From Thraustochytrium sp. TN22 (taxonomy: Eukaryota; Sar; Bigyra; Thraustochytrida; Thraustochytriidae), in contig JABLUY010000196.1 in NCBI GenBank assembly GCA_013306675.1, forward strand, positions 1 through 64,000: a DNA stretch of 64,000 nucleotides. Direction: 5' to 3'. The notes under the pieces are model-generated. The model was given only the letters and a program-made list of their open reading frames with translations, was not told where the DNA came from and did no database searches. Below, one piece after another: positions 46,301-56,619 of the stretch; the stretch's first letter is position 1; each line of letters starts with the position of its first letter. The position numbers were made by a program, and so were the translations under genes.

Positions 46301-48967
46301 AAAGTGCACCGCGACTTGGGAGTGGCTGCTCATTGCTTCCGCCTCAGCTCGGACCGGGTGATCGCGAGAAATCATCACGCCATCGTGATGGTAGGCACGG
46401 TAGCCCGCGTCGATCTCCGCGAGGACCTGAAGAGCTTCCTCGAAGTTCTCCTGCAGGGAGGCGCGATCGGGAGCGTGGCGGAGACGGTCCACGGTGTCGT
46501 CGAAGCGGGCCTCGCGCTCCGCATCCTCGGATTCAAAGCGCTCCAGGAGCTGGTCTAGGGCGCCCTCAAACTCCACATCGGTGGCGTCCTCGGTGGCTCG
46601 AAACTCCTTGAGCATCTGCGCAATGGCCTCCACATAGTCGCAGACACGCGTCTCATTGGCTGCCAGCCGCATTTGCTGCTCCCGCATATGAGCACCGAGC
46701 GCCTCGCGGTACTCCTGGAGCTCCTCATCTCGTCGTGCGATGCGCGCCTGGCAGTGCTCGAGGATGATGGCGTCCACGGCAGCGTTAACGCCGACCTGGA
46801 TGCGCAGCGTGTCACGGCAGGCGCTGAGCTCTTCAAGGAGCGCGACGGGAAGCCCGGAGACGTGCGCGACAGTGCCGAGCAGCTTTTGCGCGGCCCGGAG
46901 ATTTGCGAGGTCGAGCGGCTTGGCCTTGTAGGCGAGCTCCGCCGAGTTGAGGTCCGGCGCGGGCCGGCCGGCCTCCTCGAGTGAGCTGTCTGCGTCAAGC
47001 TTGGCCTCACTAGACGCCACGGAGGCAGCCTCTGCGGCCTCCCCGATGTCGGTGGCGGCCTTGTCGTCTGGCGTGGCGAGCGTCGGGTCCACCTTCTCGA
47101 GGAGGGCGAGCGCCGCGCGAATCTCCGCCTCGAGCGTAGTGCCGAGTGGCGACACGTTCGCGAGGAAGCGGCTCGCCTGGCGATGCAGCTCGGGTACGAG
47201 AGGGGCGAGGTCGGCGGTGGCGCCGACTCGGAGTTTCTCGAGCGTCGCCTGCAGCGCTCGCAGGTCCGAGGTCTTGCCCTCGTCCTCGTGCAGCTGCGCA
47301 ATACCCGTGGCCTCTACCATGAGCTGCAGACGTCCCAAGAGTGCCTCGAGGTGCTCGTTGTGGATCAGCTCTGGCTTGGCCAAGGTCGAGACCGTGGAGA
47401 CGAGCTCCGCCTTGAGGCCGCCTGCGCGGCGAAAGAAGTCCTCCAGGCTGGGGTCCTCGCTCACGAGCTCGTGCAGACGAAAGCGGTGTTGGGCGCCCTT
47501 GCCTCGCTCGCCCTGTGTGAAGATGTCACCTTCCTCCGCGTAGGCCGCGAACTCGTGCACGAGGGCGCGCAGCGCCTCGCGCGTCTGCAGCATCTCGGCG
47601 TGCATGCGCTCGTGGTGCGCTTGGAGGTCCTGCGCGAGCTGGGCGCTGGCGATATTTTCGGCCGTGTCAAGGGCCTCAAGTCGCTTGCGAATCTCCGCCA
47701 CGCGATCCGCGGTGAGCTCGGGAAGGACGTCCTGCGCCGGAGGGTTCGGGTCGTGCGGGTCGAGCGCGGGAACAAGGCGCATGAGGTCAGCCAGCAGCTC
47801 GAGACGCTCCTGTTCGTGCCGAAGGCGCTGCGTCTCGTGCACCTCGGCGACAAGCGCCGCGCGTTCTGGTGGCTGCGTGAATCGCTCAGACTCGAGGAGG
47901 TCGGTCCACTCGTTCAGGGCGCGCTCGTGGCGCAGAAAGCGCCAGCGCGTTTCGGCGCGCTCCCAGTGCGCGCGCGTATGGTGCACGACCGAGACCTGGT
48001 GGCGGAGCATGCGCGCGGCCAGGTCGCTCTTGGTCTTGAGGTTGCTGATGACGACGAGATTGATCTCGTGCGCCTCGCGCTCAACGAGGCGCGCGATCTC
48101 TCCCCGCAGCTTGTAGCTGATGGCGACGAGGTCTTCCACAAGGTTCGAAAGCTTGGTCCCGGTCTCCGCGACGCGCGTCTGCTCGACAGAGGCGAGGTCC
48201 GTCTCGAAGTCAACAATGGCCTGCTTGCGCTTGGCGCACATGGCCTCGAGCCGCGTCCAGGCATTGCACACGTAGGTGTAATCGCGCGAGCGCAGGCTTT
48301 CCTCGTCTCGCAGCTCCAGAACGGCCTCGCGGAGCGCCTTGTCCATCTCTTCAAGGCGATCGCGCAGCTCGCGGCCGTGCTCAATGACGCGCGCTTCGAG
48401 ACTGTCCGAGATGCCGGCTACCTGCTCCTTGAAAGTGCGCAGGGCCTCGTCATGGCGCAGCTGGCGTGACTTGGTCATGTCTTTGACGCGCGCAAAGGCC
48501 GTCGAGGAGACAGCCTTCTCAATCTGCCGCGGCAGGACCTGGACCAGCGCCAGCTCGACCTCACGGCCCTGGCGCTCGCGTTCCTCCTCGATTGGAACCT
48601 CGGGCCGAAAGCGCTCAAGCTCCTTTTTAGTCATGGCCAGGTAGTCGGGTCGCATGCGGCGTTCCAGGTCCGCCTCGGCGGCGCTCAGCCACGGCTTCTC
48701 CTCCGGCGCGCGCGCCACGGAGACGCCCTCCTTGGCCAGCGCCTTGCGGGGCGTGGCGATGCCGCGCAGCACCTGCAGTTCCGCTTGATACTTGGTTGCG
48801 CGTCCATTCACACGGAATGCGTGCGCATGCGCCAGGTCGCTGCCCTTGGCCTCCTCGTCATCCTCACTGTCGCCTTCGCCGTCCTCGTCGCCGCCCAGCG
48901 CGCTGACCAGCGCGCGCTGCTCCTCGGCCTCCTCCTGCGCTACGCGCGCCGCCTCCACGTCTTCCAT
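43340..48967 (-). CDS. CCDC180: CCDC180-like giant coiled-coil protein (DUF4455/DUF4456 type)
   Basis: A 1875-residue, mostly alpha-helical protein. The N-terminal third resembles the DUF4455 region of CCDC180: KDMTKSRQLRHDEALRTFKE, GISDSLEARVIEHGRELRDR, YTYVCNAWTRLEAMCAKRKQ. The C-terminal third (WRRAKYLEFFRDPEVVPVPE, AHWQAQLTKLTALSS) would be the DUF4456 part. The middle has a long acidic, low-complexity stretch (about residues 990-1140). CCDC180 proteins follow ciliated lineages, and a ciliary role is inferred. The frame is open to 49168 from a GTG. MEDVEAARVAQEEAEEQRAL is the first ATG-led start. Family assignment is by motif memory and is less certain than the reality of the gene. Confidence 0.6.
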   Translation of the reverse strand: MEDVEAARVAQEEAEEQRALVSALGGDEDGEGDSEDDEEAKGSDLAHAHAFRVNGRATKYQAELQVLRGIATPRKALAKEGVSVARAPEEKPWLSAAEADLERRMRPDYLAMTKKELERFRPEVPIEEERERQGREVELALVQVLPRQIEKAVSSTAFARVKDMTKSRQLRHDEALRTFKEQVAGISDSLEARVIEHGRELRDRLEEMDKALREAVLELRDEESLRSRDYTYVCNAWTRLEAMCAKRKQAIVDFETDLASVEQTRVAETGTKLSNLVEDLVAISYKLRGEIARLVEREAHEINLVVISNLKTKSDLAARMLRHQVSVVHHTRAHWERAETRWRFLRHERALNEWTDLLESERFTQPPERAALVAEVHETQRLRHEQERLELLADLMRLVPALDPHDPNPPAQDVLPELTADRVAEIRKRLEALDTAENIASAQLAQDLQAHHERMHAEMLQTREALRALVHEFAAYAEEGDIFTQGERGKGAQHRFRLHELVSEDPSLEDFFRRAGGLKAELVSTVSTLAKPELIHNEHLEALLGRLQLMVEATGIAQLHEDEGKTSDLRALQATLEKLRVGATADLAPLVPELHRQASRFLANVSPLGTTLEAEIRAALALLEKVDPTLATPDDKAATDIGEAAEAASVASSEAKLDADSSLEEAGRPAPDLNSAELAYKAKPLDLANLRAAQKLLGTVAHVSGLPVALLEELSACRDTLRIQVGVNAAVDAIILEHCQARIARRDEELQEYREALGAHMREQQMRLAANETRVCDYVEAIAQMLKEFRATEDATDVEFEGALDQLLERFESEDAEREARFDDTVDRLRHAPDRASLQENFEEALQVLAEIDAGYRAYHHDGVMISRDHPVRAEAEAMSSHSQVAVHFGFEHVVETATLPVSTQDAAVEDAANGSTEEENRMQDAKDEASNEPNQEREDPPVADATEAAEAVEKDMGADGSADPSTTALTGEDASEAETEPTDEVEPMAKGPAMLTFQGKYRFVQTVPTEEVAQELLKVPRFLDADSEQEEEDEEEDEEENGEHKEDEEKDGPGEDEDGQTLEAVQQPVNADDAEDSSPGDAQSARVSQGDEDVERSASVEADALEQEPACEEARADLPRWPSLHVSTELVGELVERLRNAVLVTLCAARAAREAEMQRVCSERCDEYTEELEERLRLHWPRKGRTDVKFQQPRAGELLQHQQRHDRHVRAVQLRNKSQGQTFERRVVKTREALRKFKQYMNGLRLHLEAQSNAAALQGLAKKAKDAAASFKSAMEEEKEALMPFVRRNNELLDMNRQFIASCTPFEAGGDYNEDEIEIEKRALAAVEETLLRDIQARAEELNELFGLIKDVRVNMSTECARDFERCLQTLSVREGLGRKYGAPRRKAQERLRSEIARSNKAEAFIDGLLQELQQLVRETDAQEALEHERPLSTRIKELMDAVRKCLWRRAKYLEFFRDPEVVPVPEACVLQDLPDELVNEGMDEDAVAVAMATSADPGATFEAVVVAAETQCRKDTTDLFEAEGMMSELLESGKRLHPDGELLPESLVLFLRDFQDKGRQAREDASRRLRDQVNRAQDLFLDAPGVALQHLVLRAQRRGDVAREDLESSFADHFRRCERMREGHSKLLRPIMGDPNHKADLAQLCASEDDRLHTSREHLAATHAGILDALRAEAKTFASSLQLTSSTLLRLLDTTVLPGDLNALPGDEEVVTKRMGLRKLRKARLKAEAKNAGLAAPDDDTDGAATNPRGIATKIWPVLEQSELLALCAARRALGAEGTEGTEETDAAASTADGQHEEASNTDPLVGAVETLNTVQHRGAVLERHRAYDAFVEWLRQASSDVDAKFRSLWHEEDRWAAHWQAQLTKLTALSST

Positions 48968-49667
48968 GCTGTTTTGGCGACGGCTGACGCCTCTGCTCAG
49001 CACGCCGCCACCGCCGCCGCCCGCCTCAGCCTGAAGCGCGCGCTCACGCGCGCGCGCAGCGCTCTTCTCTTGCCGCTGCGCCGAGCGGACACAGAGACGC
49101 CGTGAGCGCTTCGATCGCGGGGAGTGCCCGCCCTGGTTCGGAAACCCCAACCGATCCGTGTGCGCCACTGTAAGTTAGCCCGAGTCACCGTGACTCGGAT
49201 AGTCCCGACTCGGGGTCACTCGCGCCCGCACCTGGTTTGGGACGGTCACTCGAACCGCCTCAGACTCAGACGAGAGCCACGGTGCAGGTCGCAGCCCCGG
49301 GCCGTGGAACTTGGCTTCTTGGAGGCCGCCCATCTGGCAGAATCGAGGCCGTCCTTTTGGCGCTCAAGCTTGCGGCGATCGCCGCCGAGCGGCCTGCGCA
49401 GAGCCCTCGTCATTCGCAAGGACAAGGACGAGCACCGGCGCCACGGCAGGCGAGGCGCAGGCGCGCAGTGCAGCGCAGTGCAGTGCAGAGCAGTGCAGAG
49501 CAGAGCAGCGCGCAGCCTAGTGCAGTGCAGTAGGAGGCCGAAGTTGCCAGCCTGATGAGAGCGTGCGCGCGAGGTGTCGAGATGTCGTTGTCGTCGAGGC
49601 GGCCCGGAGCGAGGCCCAGTCCGGCAACCCGCCTCCAAGGCGCGGCGCGGCCCGCGCGCGCGGGAGC
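48968..49667. promoter_or_regulatory. Divergent upstream region of CCDC180-like and the ROK kinase
   Basis: About 700 bp with no supported gene. Near 49470-49530 is a run of GCAGT/GCAGA pentamer-like repeats. A GTAAGT-like word at 49169-49174 on the plus strand has no associated exon. Confidence 0.4.
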
Positions 49668-50849
49668 ATGTGCGGCACGGCGCGCGGCGCGGCGGCGGCG
49701 GCGGCGGCGGTAGCGGCGGTGGCGGGCGCCGTGGCCGCAACGGCGCTGGGCGCGGCGGCCTGGCGCGGGCGACGGCACGCGCTCGGCACGGCGGGCCGCG
49801 AGCTCGTGCTGGTGGGCGTGGACGTGGGTGGTACGGCTATCAAGGCCGCCGTCGTGGACCTGCAGGGCCGCATCCGCGCGCGCGCGGAGGAGGCCGTGCG
49901 AGACGCGAGCTGCGAGGGCGTATGCGAGCAGATCGAGCGCATGGTGCAGGGGCTCTTGCAGCAACAACAGCAACAGATGCAACAACAGATACAGCAACAG
50001 CAACGGCAACAGCAAGGCCTGCTTGAGGCCGCAGCAAGGGCGACGCAAAGCCCGCTGCCCGAGGTGGCCGGCTTGGGCTTGTGCATGCCAGGCATCGTCG
50101 ACGCGAAGAGTGGGCAGGTGCTTTTTGCGGCAAACTTCCCGCTCTGGCCGCGCCCGGCGCCTCTGGCGGACATGCTGGAGGCTCGACTAGGGATGCGGCC
50201 GCGCCTGGACAACGATGCGAACGCAGCGCTTTTGGCAGAGATCTGGGTGGGCGCTGCAAGGGGGCACAGGGATGTAGTCATGCTGACTTTGGGCACGGGC
50301 ATCGGCTCAGCCATTCTCACGGGCGGCCGCCTACTGCGCGGCGCGAACAACCAGGCTGGTGAGCTGGGCCACACAATTCTGTTTCCTAACGGGGAGCGCC
50401 TCTCCGAGGCCACCGGGGTACGCGGCATTCTGGAAGACTACGCAAGTGCGCGCGCTGTGGCACGCCGCGCACGAGAGGCCGCCGCAAGCGAAGACGAAGC
50501 GTCCACGGCCCTTCCTCATGACACCGACATTACTTGCGAGCAAGTGTTTCTGCTGGCCAAGGACGCGCAAGATCCGCTGGCCAGCCGTCTAGTTGCTGAG
50601 ACTGGCGAGTATCTTGGTGTCGCTGCGGTGAACATTACGCGATCCTTCGATCCAAGCGTCATTCTGTTTGGAGGTGGCATGACTCGCGCCGGTCCCTATC
50701 TCTTGGACGCCATCGAATGTGGCTTCAAGAAGCATTATTGGACCCTGAGTGCCCCGGCCTGCAAGTTGCGCCTTGCAGGTCTCGGCGCAGAGGCTGGCGT
50801 GGTTGGTGCTGCCTACCTTGCACATCCCGAGGCGGATAGTCTGACCTGA
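49668..50849 (+). CDS. ROK-family sugar kinase, atypical, with hydrophobic N-terminus and polyglutamine insert
   Basis: A 393-residue ROK (repressor, ORF, kinase) family protein; members phosphorylate glucose, N-acetylmannosamine and similar sugars. The ATP phosphate-binding GVDVGGTAIKAAVVD lies near residue 50, CMPGIVD near 137, the catalytic LDNDANAALLAE near 183, LTLGTGIGSAILTGG near 207 and GELGHTILFPNGE near 232. A second glycine-rich stretch (VILFGGGMTRAG) follows later. Two oddities stand out. The usual zinc-binding CxCGxxGCxE after the GH motif is replaced by a cysteine-free RLSEATGVRGILEDYAS. A Gln-rich run (about 95-125) lies between early helices. Residues 8-35 are Ala-rich and hydrophobic, possibly an anchor or targeting signal. 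The frame is open upstream without ATG. MCGTARGAAA is the first ATG. Confidence 0.8.
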   Translation: MCGTARGAAAAAAAVAAVAGAVAATALGAAAWRGRRHALGTAGRELVLVGVDVGGTAIKAAVVDLQGRIRARAEEAVRDASCEGVCEQIERMVQGLLQQQQQQMQQQIQQQQRQQQGLLEAAARATQSPLPEVAGLGLCMPGIVDAKSGQVLFAANFPLWPRPAPLADMLEARLGMRPRLDNDANAALLAEIWVGAARGHRDVVMLTLGTGIGSAILTGGRLLRGANNQAGELGHTILFPNGERLSEATGVRGILEDYASARAVARRAREAAASEDEASTALPHDTDITCEQVFLLAKDAQDPLASRLVAETGEYLGVAAVNITRSFDPSVILFGGGMTRAGPYLLDAIECGFKKHYWTLSAPACKLRLAGLGAEAGVVGAAYLAHPEADSLT

Positions 50850-51948
50850 GGCTGGTACTATTTTGAAAGATTCACACATGCCGGGCCTGTACTCCTGAGG
50901 GCAACTGTCGGTTTCGGTGTGCCAAATAGCCATCCCCTTTCCTTCGGTGGCCTATTCGAGGCGCGGGGAAAGAAGATCAAGGGCATCATTTAGCTGCAAG
51001 TTACGAACCGATCGGTATGAACGTCAGTCCCAGTGCGAGGGATAGATTTCGCTCGTGCGCTTGCGCCTCGCAACCTCTGCTAACTTTATGCGTCTCCTGT
51101 CCTGCTGCGTGTTGTGTTGGTTGTGTAACAAAAGCGACGCCAGGAGCCTGAGATGCCAAGCCAGTGCTCTACTTCGAATGACCTTTGACAACTAAAATTA
51201 CAGTTGGGCTAGTAGTGAAGATCCGTTCGCCCGCCCGCGGCAGCCTCACCGCAGTTTCACCCGTCGCTGGCTGGTGGGACACTGGCAGGGTTGGCTGGCT
51301 GGATGCAATCGAGACAAGACCTGCCTACAAGGCGCTCAGCTTGGGAACGACACGGCTTGATAACGAATGCCTCCCATGGTTTCCCTACCAATCTTTGGTT
51401 GTTGCTTGGATACAGCTTCAAGCATGTGCGCAAAGTTGGCAAGGGCTTAATTAAAGTGCGTGCCCGGCTCACACGATAGTCGTCGGCGGCGACGGCGCTA
51501 CAGAATGCTCCGCCCCACCAGCAGCGTTGCCACGGCATTCACAGCCAAGCAGACGTGTGCGAAGGAATGCGCAGCCAATCTCGCTTAACTACGGAAGATC
51601 TCGTTCATAACGTACGGCAAGGAGAGAGCAGCTACTCCGCCGGCAGCGCGGGCAGCCGCTTCGTTCTGCGAGGCGATAGCGCGCCACAAGTGGAGTCCGC
51701 ATGTCTCAAACATCGAGGGGCGAAGATGAAGGGCCTTTCGGGCGGTCACACCCACCCGCCGCTCAACACAATTACTAGGTTAGTTACAGCAAGCAGCCGG
51801 CTCACTGGTTGCTCGTGTAGTTCGCTGGCTAGCGAGCCTGGCTGGCAGGCCAGGCAGGCGGACAGGCGGGACTGACAGGCAGATAAGATGTGCCCCTTTC
51901 GGAGCGCGATCTTTGCACCACGTCGCACCGAGATTGCTGCCCCGCGCG
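50850..51948. other. Intergenic region between convergent ROK and VAP genes
   Basis: About 1.1 kb, visibly less GC-rich than the genes. No frame, RNA gene or element was recognised. A GGC/AGGC-rich stretch near 51835-51880 lies just past the VAP stop codon. Confidence 0.45.
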
Positions 51949-52926
51949 CTACACAATGAGCCGGCCCATGAGGTAGGCAAGCACAGCGACGAGCATGAGC
52001 TGCCAGAGCGCGAAACCGGCCTGGCCAACCACGGCAGTGGTGTCACCGCCGGAGGTGCCCGAGGAAAGCTGAGCAGCATGGGAGAGCTTGCTCGTGTCGC
52101 CCTTCTTGAGCAGCGCAATCTCCTTGGTGGCGTCCTTGAGCGAAGCCCTGAATCGGTCGCGCTCGGCAGTGAGCTGCACGGTGAAGTTGATGAGCTCCTG
52201 GTACTTCTTGCGCAGCTCCTGGTACTGCTCATCCGGCAAAGTCGCGTCGCCGCCGGTCTTGTCGGCAACCGCCCCGGCGCCGCCCGCCACCTCCACTGCG
52301 TACGGGACCTCCGCCGAAGGCACACTGTTGGCCTCCAGGAGCACGCCAGGATCCTCCGGGTAGTTGAACGTGCACGTGAGCTTCTTGTGCACGAGCTCAT
52401 CGCGCGTGCACTCGCCCCACATCTCCTTGAGCAGGTCGCCCAGCTGCTTCGTCTCGTGCTCCTTGAGCATCTCCGCAACCTGCGATCCATATTTGCCCTT
52501 GACCACGGCGCACTGCACCAGGAACTTGTTGTTGGCGCAGTCTTTCGTAGCGGTCTGGTTACTCCCGGTGATACGCTCTTGCCGCAGCAGCTTGGCGTCC
52601 TTGATCTGCAGGCTGATGAGAACCGACGACACGCCGCCAATGGGGATGACGCCCTGATTTGGTCGCACTAGGTACCGCTTCGGGTGCGTCGTCTTCACCT
52701 TGAAAGCCACCAGCTTCTCCGACCTGCGCCGCGCCGCCTCCGTCAGCCACCGTTCGCTCCCGCCGCCCGCGCGCCTGCTCGCCCGCGCGCTCGCGCCCTG
52801 CGCCCCGCCCTGCGCCTCGCCGACCTACGTGTTATGCACCTTGAGCGAGACCGAGGGCTCCTTCTCCCCCATGGGAAAGTCCACGCTCGTCGGGTCCAGC
52901 CGCACGAGCTGCGCCTTGGCCGCCAT
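51949..52926 (-). CDS. VAP (VAMP-associated protein) with MSP domain and C-terminal anchor, two exons
   Basis: VAP proteins are ER tail-anchored receptors for FFAT-motif proteins and organise membrane contact sites. Exon 1 (52829-52926) encodes MAAKAQLVRLDPTSVDFPMG and EPSVSLKVHN. Exon 2 (51949-52723) resumes with SEKLVAFKVKTTHPKRYLVR and PNQGVIPIGG, the core of the MSP domain (residues 1 to ~130). The 105-bp intron (52724-52828) has GTAGGT and CAG ends and splits a Thr codon. A coiled coil (about 180-235, DEQYQELRKKYQELINFTVQ) precedes the final transmembrane helix (ALWQLMLVAVLAYLMGRLIV). The spliced protein has 290 residues, a usual VAP length. Without the first exon the MSP domain would lack its first strands, which supports the splice. 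Confidence 0.92.
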
Positions 52927-52944
52927 GCTGCCTCGCCGCCGCGC

Positions 52945-52975
<31 letters not shown>

Positions 52976-54422
52976 GCCGCCGCCCGCCGCCCGCCTGCGC
53001 GTTCGAATTTGAATTGCGGAGGACTCGCTCCTCTCCTCTTCCTTCCCAGCCGAACAGCCGGCCAGGCGGCCAGACTTCACTTGCGTTCACTTGCGTTCGC
53101 TTGGGCCCACTTGGGCTGCGGCGCGTCCACTGTCGGCCGGCCCTTTTCGAGCTCCAGTTCGGGTTCGAGGCGCCGGTTGCCCCGCCCGGCGCGAGCGGCC
53201 TCTCCAGAGCCCGCCGGCGGCGCCGCGATCAACCTACTCCGAGGCGTGCAGTGCAGTGCAGCGCCCGGGCTCCCTCGCGCTGCATTGAACGACCGCCGGC
53301 CAGGCACTGCAGGCCCGGCCGCTGCAGCCTGGCCAGACTCGGGCCGGGGCTGCGCAACTTGAACAAGGCGCTGTGCGCGGCGGCGGTTGCTGCCGTGCGG
53401 CACCCGCGCTGCGCGGAAAGAGCCCTTTGCGGCGCCGCGCGGCGCAGTGCGGGAAAGGGCCGCAGCCGGATGCGGCACTTGCGCCGCGGCAATGGCCGAC
53501 TTGCGCGCGGGAGAGCTCCCCGGGCTGCGACGCGCCTCTGCGACCGTGGAGGGCGGCGGCGGCGCCCGCAGAGGGGGCACCCACTGGCGCGATGGGAGGA
53601 TGAGGTTCCAGTGGAGGGAATAGTTTTACGCGGAGGGGAAAACGGCGAAATGGTGATTTCATGCCAGTGGAGCAGGGAGGGAACGTAGGGGAAGGATGGG
53701 TGCGGGCCAAAGCACAGGTTTGGGGCCAGTGGAGGAGGGGGTGGCCGGGCCAGGCGAGCTCCGGGGGCGCGCGGCTGATCGGCAACGGTCTGAAGGCTCA
53801 AGTGAAGCAAACGGGGAAGGCCTGCGATACTCCCTGCAAGGCTCCCCCGAAAGACCGAGCGCAGGTCCACGAGAGGGCGCGCGGAAGCCCCGCGGGGGCA
53901 GGAAGCGCGCGGAGAAGGGCCGACAAACGGCCCTCGGCGCAGGCGAGAGGAGCGAGAGGAGCGAGAAGCGCAAACCAGCTTCGACGAAGAGGACTCCGCG
54001 AGCGAGCGCGGGCGGCGTGCTGCCAGCGGGCGGGCTTGCGTGCTTGCCTGCTTGCTTGCTTGCTTGGGCTCGAGAGGAGGTACGTGCGCTCGACGCGAGG
54101 TCCTGCGCCCTGCGCCTGGAGCAAGGCGGCTGCGCGGGGCGGGGCGGCGCAAAAGGAGATGGATGAGGATGATCGAGCGAGCGCGCCTGGTGCTGTGTGC
54201 TGGTGTGCGGAGCGCGCGACCAGGGAGGCAGGCAGCCACGCAGGCGAGCTGCGGCAGGCGCGGCGCGGAAAGGCGCAGCGTCTCGCCGCGTGCTCGCGTG
54301 CGCCACGAGATGGACGTCGAGTGCGAACGCGGACAGGGAACTGACATACGTGCATACGTGCTGGAACGGTACTCTTTCGCTCGCTCGCTCGCGCAGGAAA
54401 CCAACCACCAAACCCACACACG
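52927..54422. promoter_or_regulatory. Divergent upstream region of VAP and centrin
   Basis: About 1.5 kb. It holds GCC runs just upstream of the VAP start, GTGCAGTGCAG words near 53247-53260 and a TGCT tetranucleotide run near 54041-54066. Long minus-strand frames (for example 53229-54524) have no domain and are treated as composition effects. Confidence 0.4.
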
Positions 54423-55136
<714 letters not shown>

Positions 55137-55876
55137 CTCTCGCTGTTGGGCTTCGCCCTGCCTCCTCTCTGTGCGAGATGACGTGCAATGTCAAGCGTGA
55201 GCTCTTGTGCCGCGTCGCTTTGAAAGGCGCGAACAGCTTACGTTGCCTCGCATGATTCCTCTCGAGCTAGCTCTTAGCTGCATGACGACAAGTCTCTGTT
55301 GCATTTTTTTCCCTGTTGTGAGCTTTGGTGAACGGAGTGATGAGGCTCCGTCTGGTATCGTTGGCCCGGCAACATGGCTTGACAGTGAGCCGCACCGGGA
55401 GAGTGGGCTGCGATTATCGCAGCGATGAGCACGGAGAAACGGCCAAACAAATTTGATAGGGTCGACAAGAGGGACACGCAACGTCGGGCTTCCCTTGGTT
55501 GACCCGGGGGCGAGTTAACATTGATGAAGGGACCCTCCGAATCGCTTCACTCGGGCGGCTGCCACCGTGGCTTGCGTCGTGTGCGGGGGCTAAGGAGGTG
55601 GCAGCGGTCAACACGGAGAATCGGTCGATCCATTCTGAAAGTATCGACGAGAGAAGCACCCAACACAGGGCTTTCTTTCCTTGACTAACCTTTGCGAGCT
55701 GAACGAGCACTCGCTTCTACGCCCAAGACTCGCATTGCCGACGTGGCTTGCGCCGCCCGGGGCCGGGGTCGCGGAGCTGGCAGCAGCACTCAACACGGAG
55801 AAACATTGTTCGCATGTGCAACGAGAGACGTCATCGTGCTTTCTAATAAATTGACGCCGTGCTCAGCGTTGGGCGT
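55137..55876. other. Intergenic region with degenerate tandem repeat
   Basis: It is centrin's 3' region followed by the ~182-bp tandem repeat (separate entry). It is lower in GC than the surrounding genes and no gene is supported. Confidence 0.5.
55371..55830. repeat. Degenerate ~182-bp tandem repeat, about 2.5 copies
   Basis: The anchor word acggag recurs at 55431, 55613 and 55795, exactly 182 bp apart. Around it the copies share, in order, an rTGGCTT word, a GC-rich stretch, a CACGGAGAAnC word, a cAACGAGAG/CGACGAGAG-like word and a cttTCCTTGnnT word. Divergence between copies is high, so the array is old. Confidence 0.6.
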
Positions 55877-56395
55877 TTAAGCACCGACGTTTGACCACTT
55901 CGCGAGTCCTGCGGTCGTGGCTGCAGCTTCCTCAAGCTCCTTGTCGGCCTCGCCTGGACTGCGGAGTTCATCTTCTGGTCCAAGGTCAATCATCCTGACC
56001 TCGCCTGTCTCGTTGACAACCACGTTGCGCAGCGCAACGTCCCCGTGGGCGTACGTAGCCCGCGGCGTGCAGCTGCTTCAGCACGGCCTGAACACGGGCC
56101 ACCAGCGCGGCAATATTTCACCGGCACGTTCAACCCGGCGCGCGACCTCGACATTGCCACTGGCGAGGGAGACGCCCTCCTGGGTCGTCAGCACGGCACG
56201 TGCTCCGAAGAAGTCGTCATGCACGGCCCATGACGACAGTCCGCAGCACTCCGCCCTGCAGGTGCTGGAGTTCGCTGTGGACCGTGGCCTCTTTGAGAAG
56301 CTCACGGTTCGCGTCCTTTTTTCCGGAGAACGGCACGGCCTTGAGCCTGAGTAGCGAGGAAACAAGTCCGCCCACCGACGTCCACGCTGGCCATC
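55877..56395 (-). pseudogene. Decayed protein-kinase-like gene
   Basis: Minus-strand frames carry pieces of a kinase-like fold in the right order. These are a helix-C-like EATVHSELQHLQGGVLRTVV, then FGARAVLTTQEGVSLASG, then ARVQAVLKQLHAAGY. The catalytic loop AHGDVALRNVVVNETGEVRM and IDLGPEDEL follow; HGD-x4-RN and IDLG are the HRD and DFG equivalents. The pieces lie in different frames, with about three breaks, and no N-lobe glycine loop was found, so the gene is not functional. The LQG and HGD spelling resembles the divergent kinase-like proteins common in fungi and oomycetes. It may be a remnant of an expanded family or of transferred DNA. Confidence 0.6.
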
Positions 56396-56619
56396 GCGAG
56401 GCCCTCGAGGCCAGGCGCGTCCACGCCCTCGCCCCTGTGCTCGGCTGCGCTCGCTCGCCTTGCCTCGCCTTGCGCCGCCTTCGCTGCAAGTTGCCTCGCC
56501 TCGCCTCGCCTCGCCTCGCCTCGCCTCGGCTTGCAGTGCAGCGCAGTCCTGGCCGGAGCGCCTGCGGCGCGCGGCGCGCGCGGGGGCGGGCGCAGCGGCG
56601 CGCGCGCGCGGGCGGGCGG

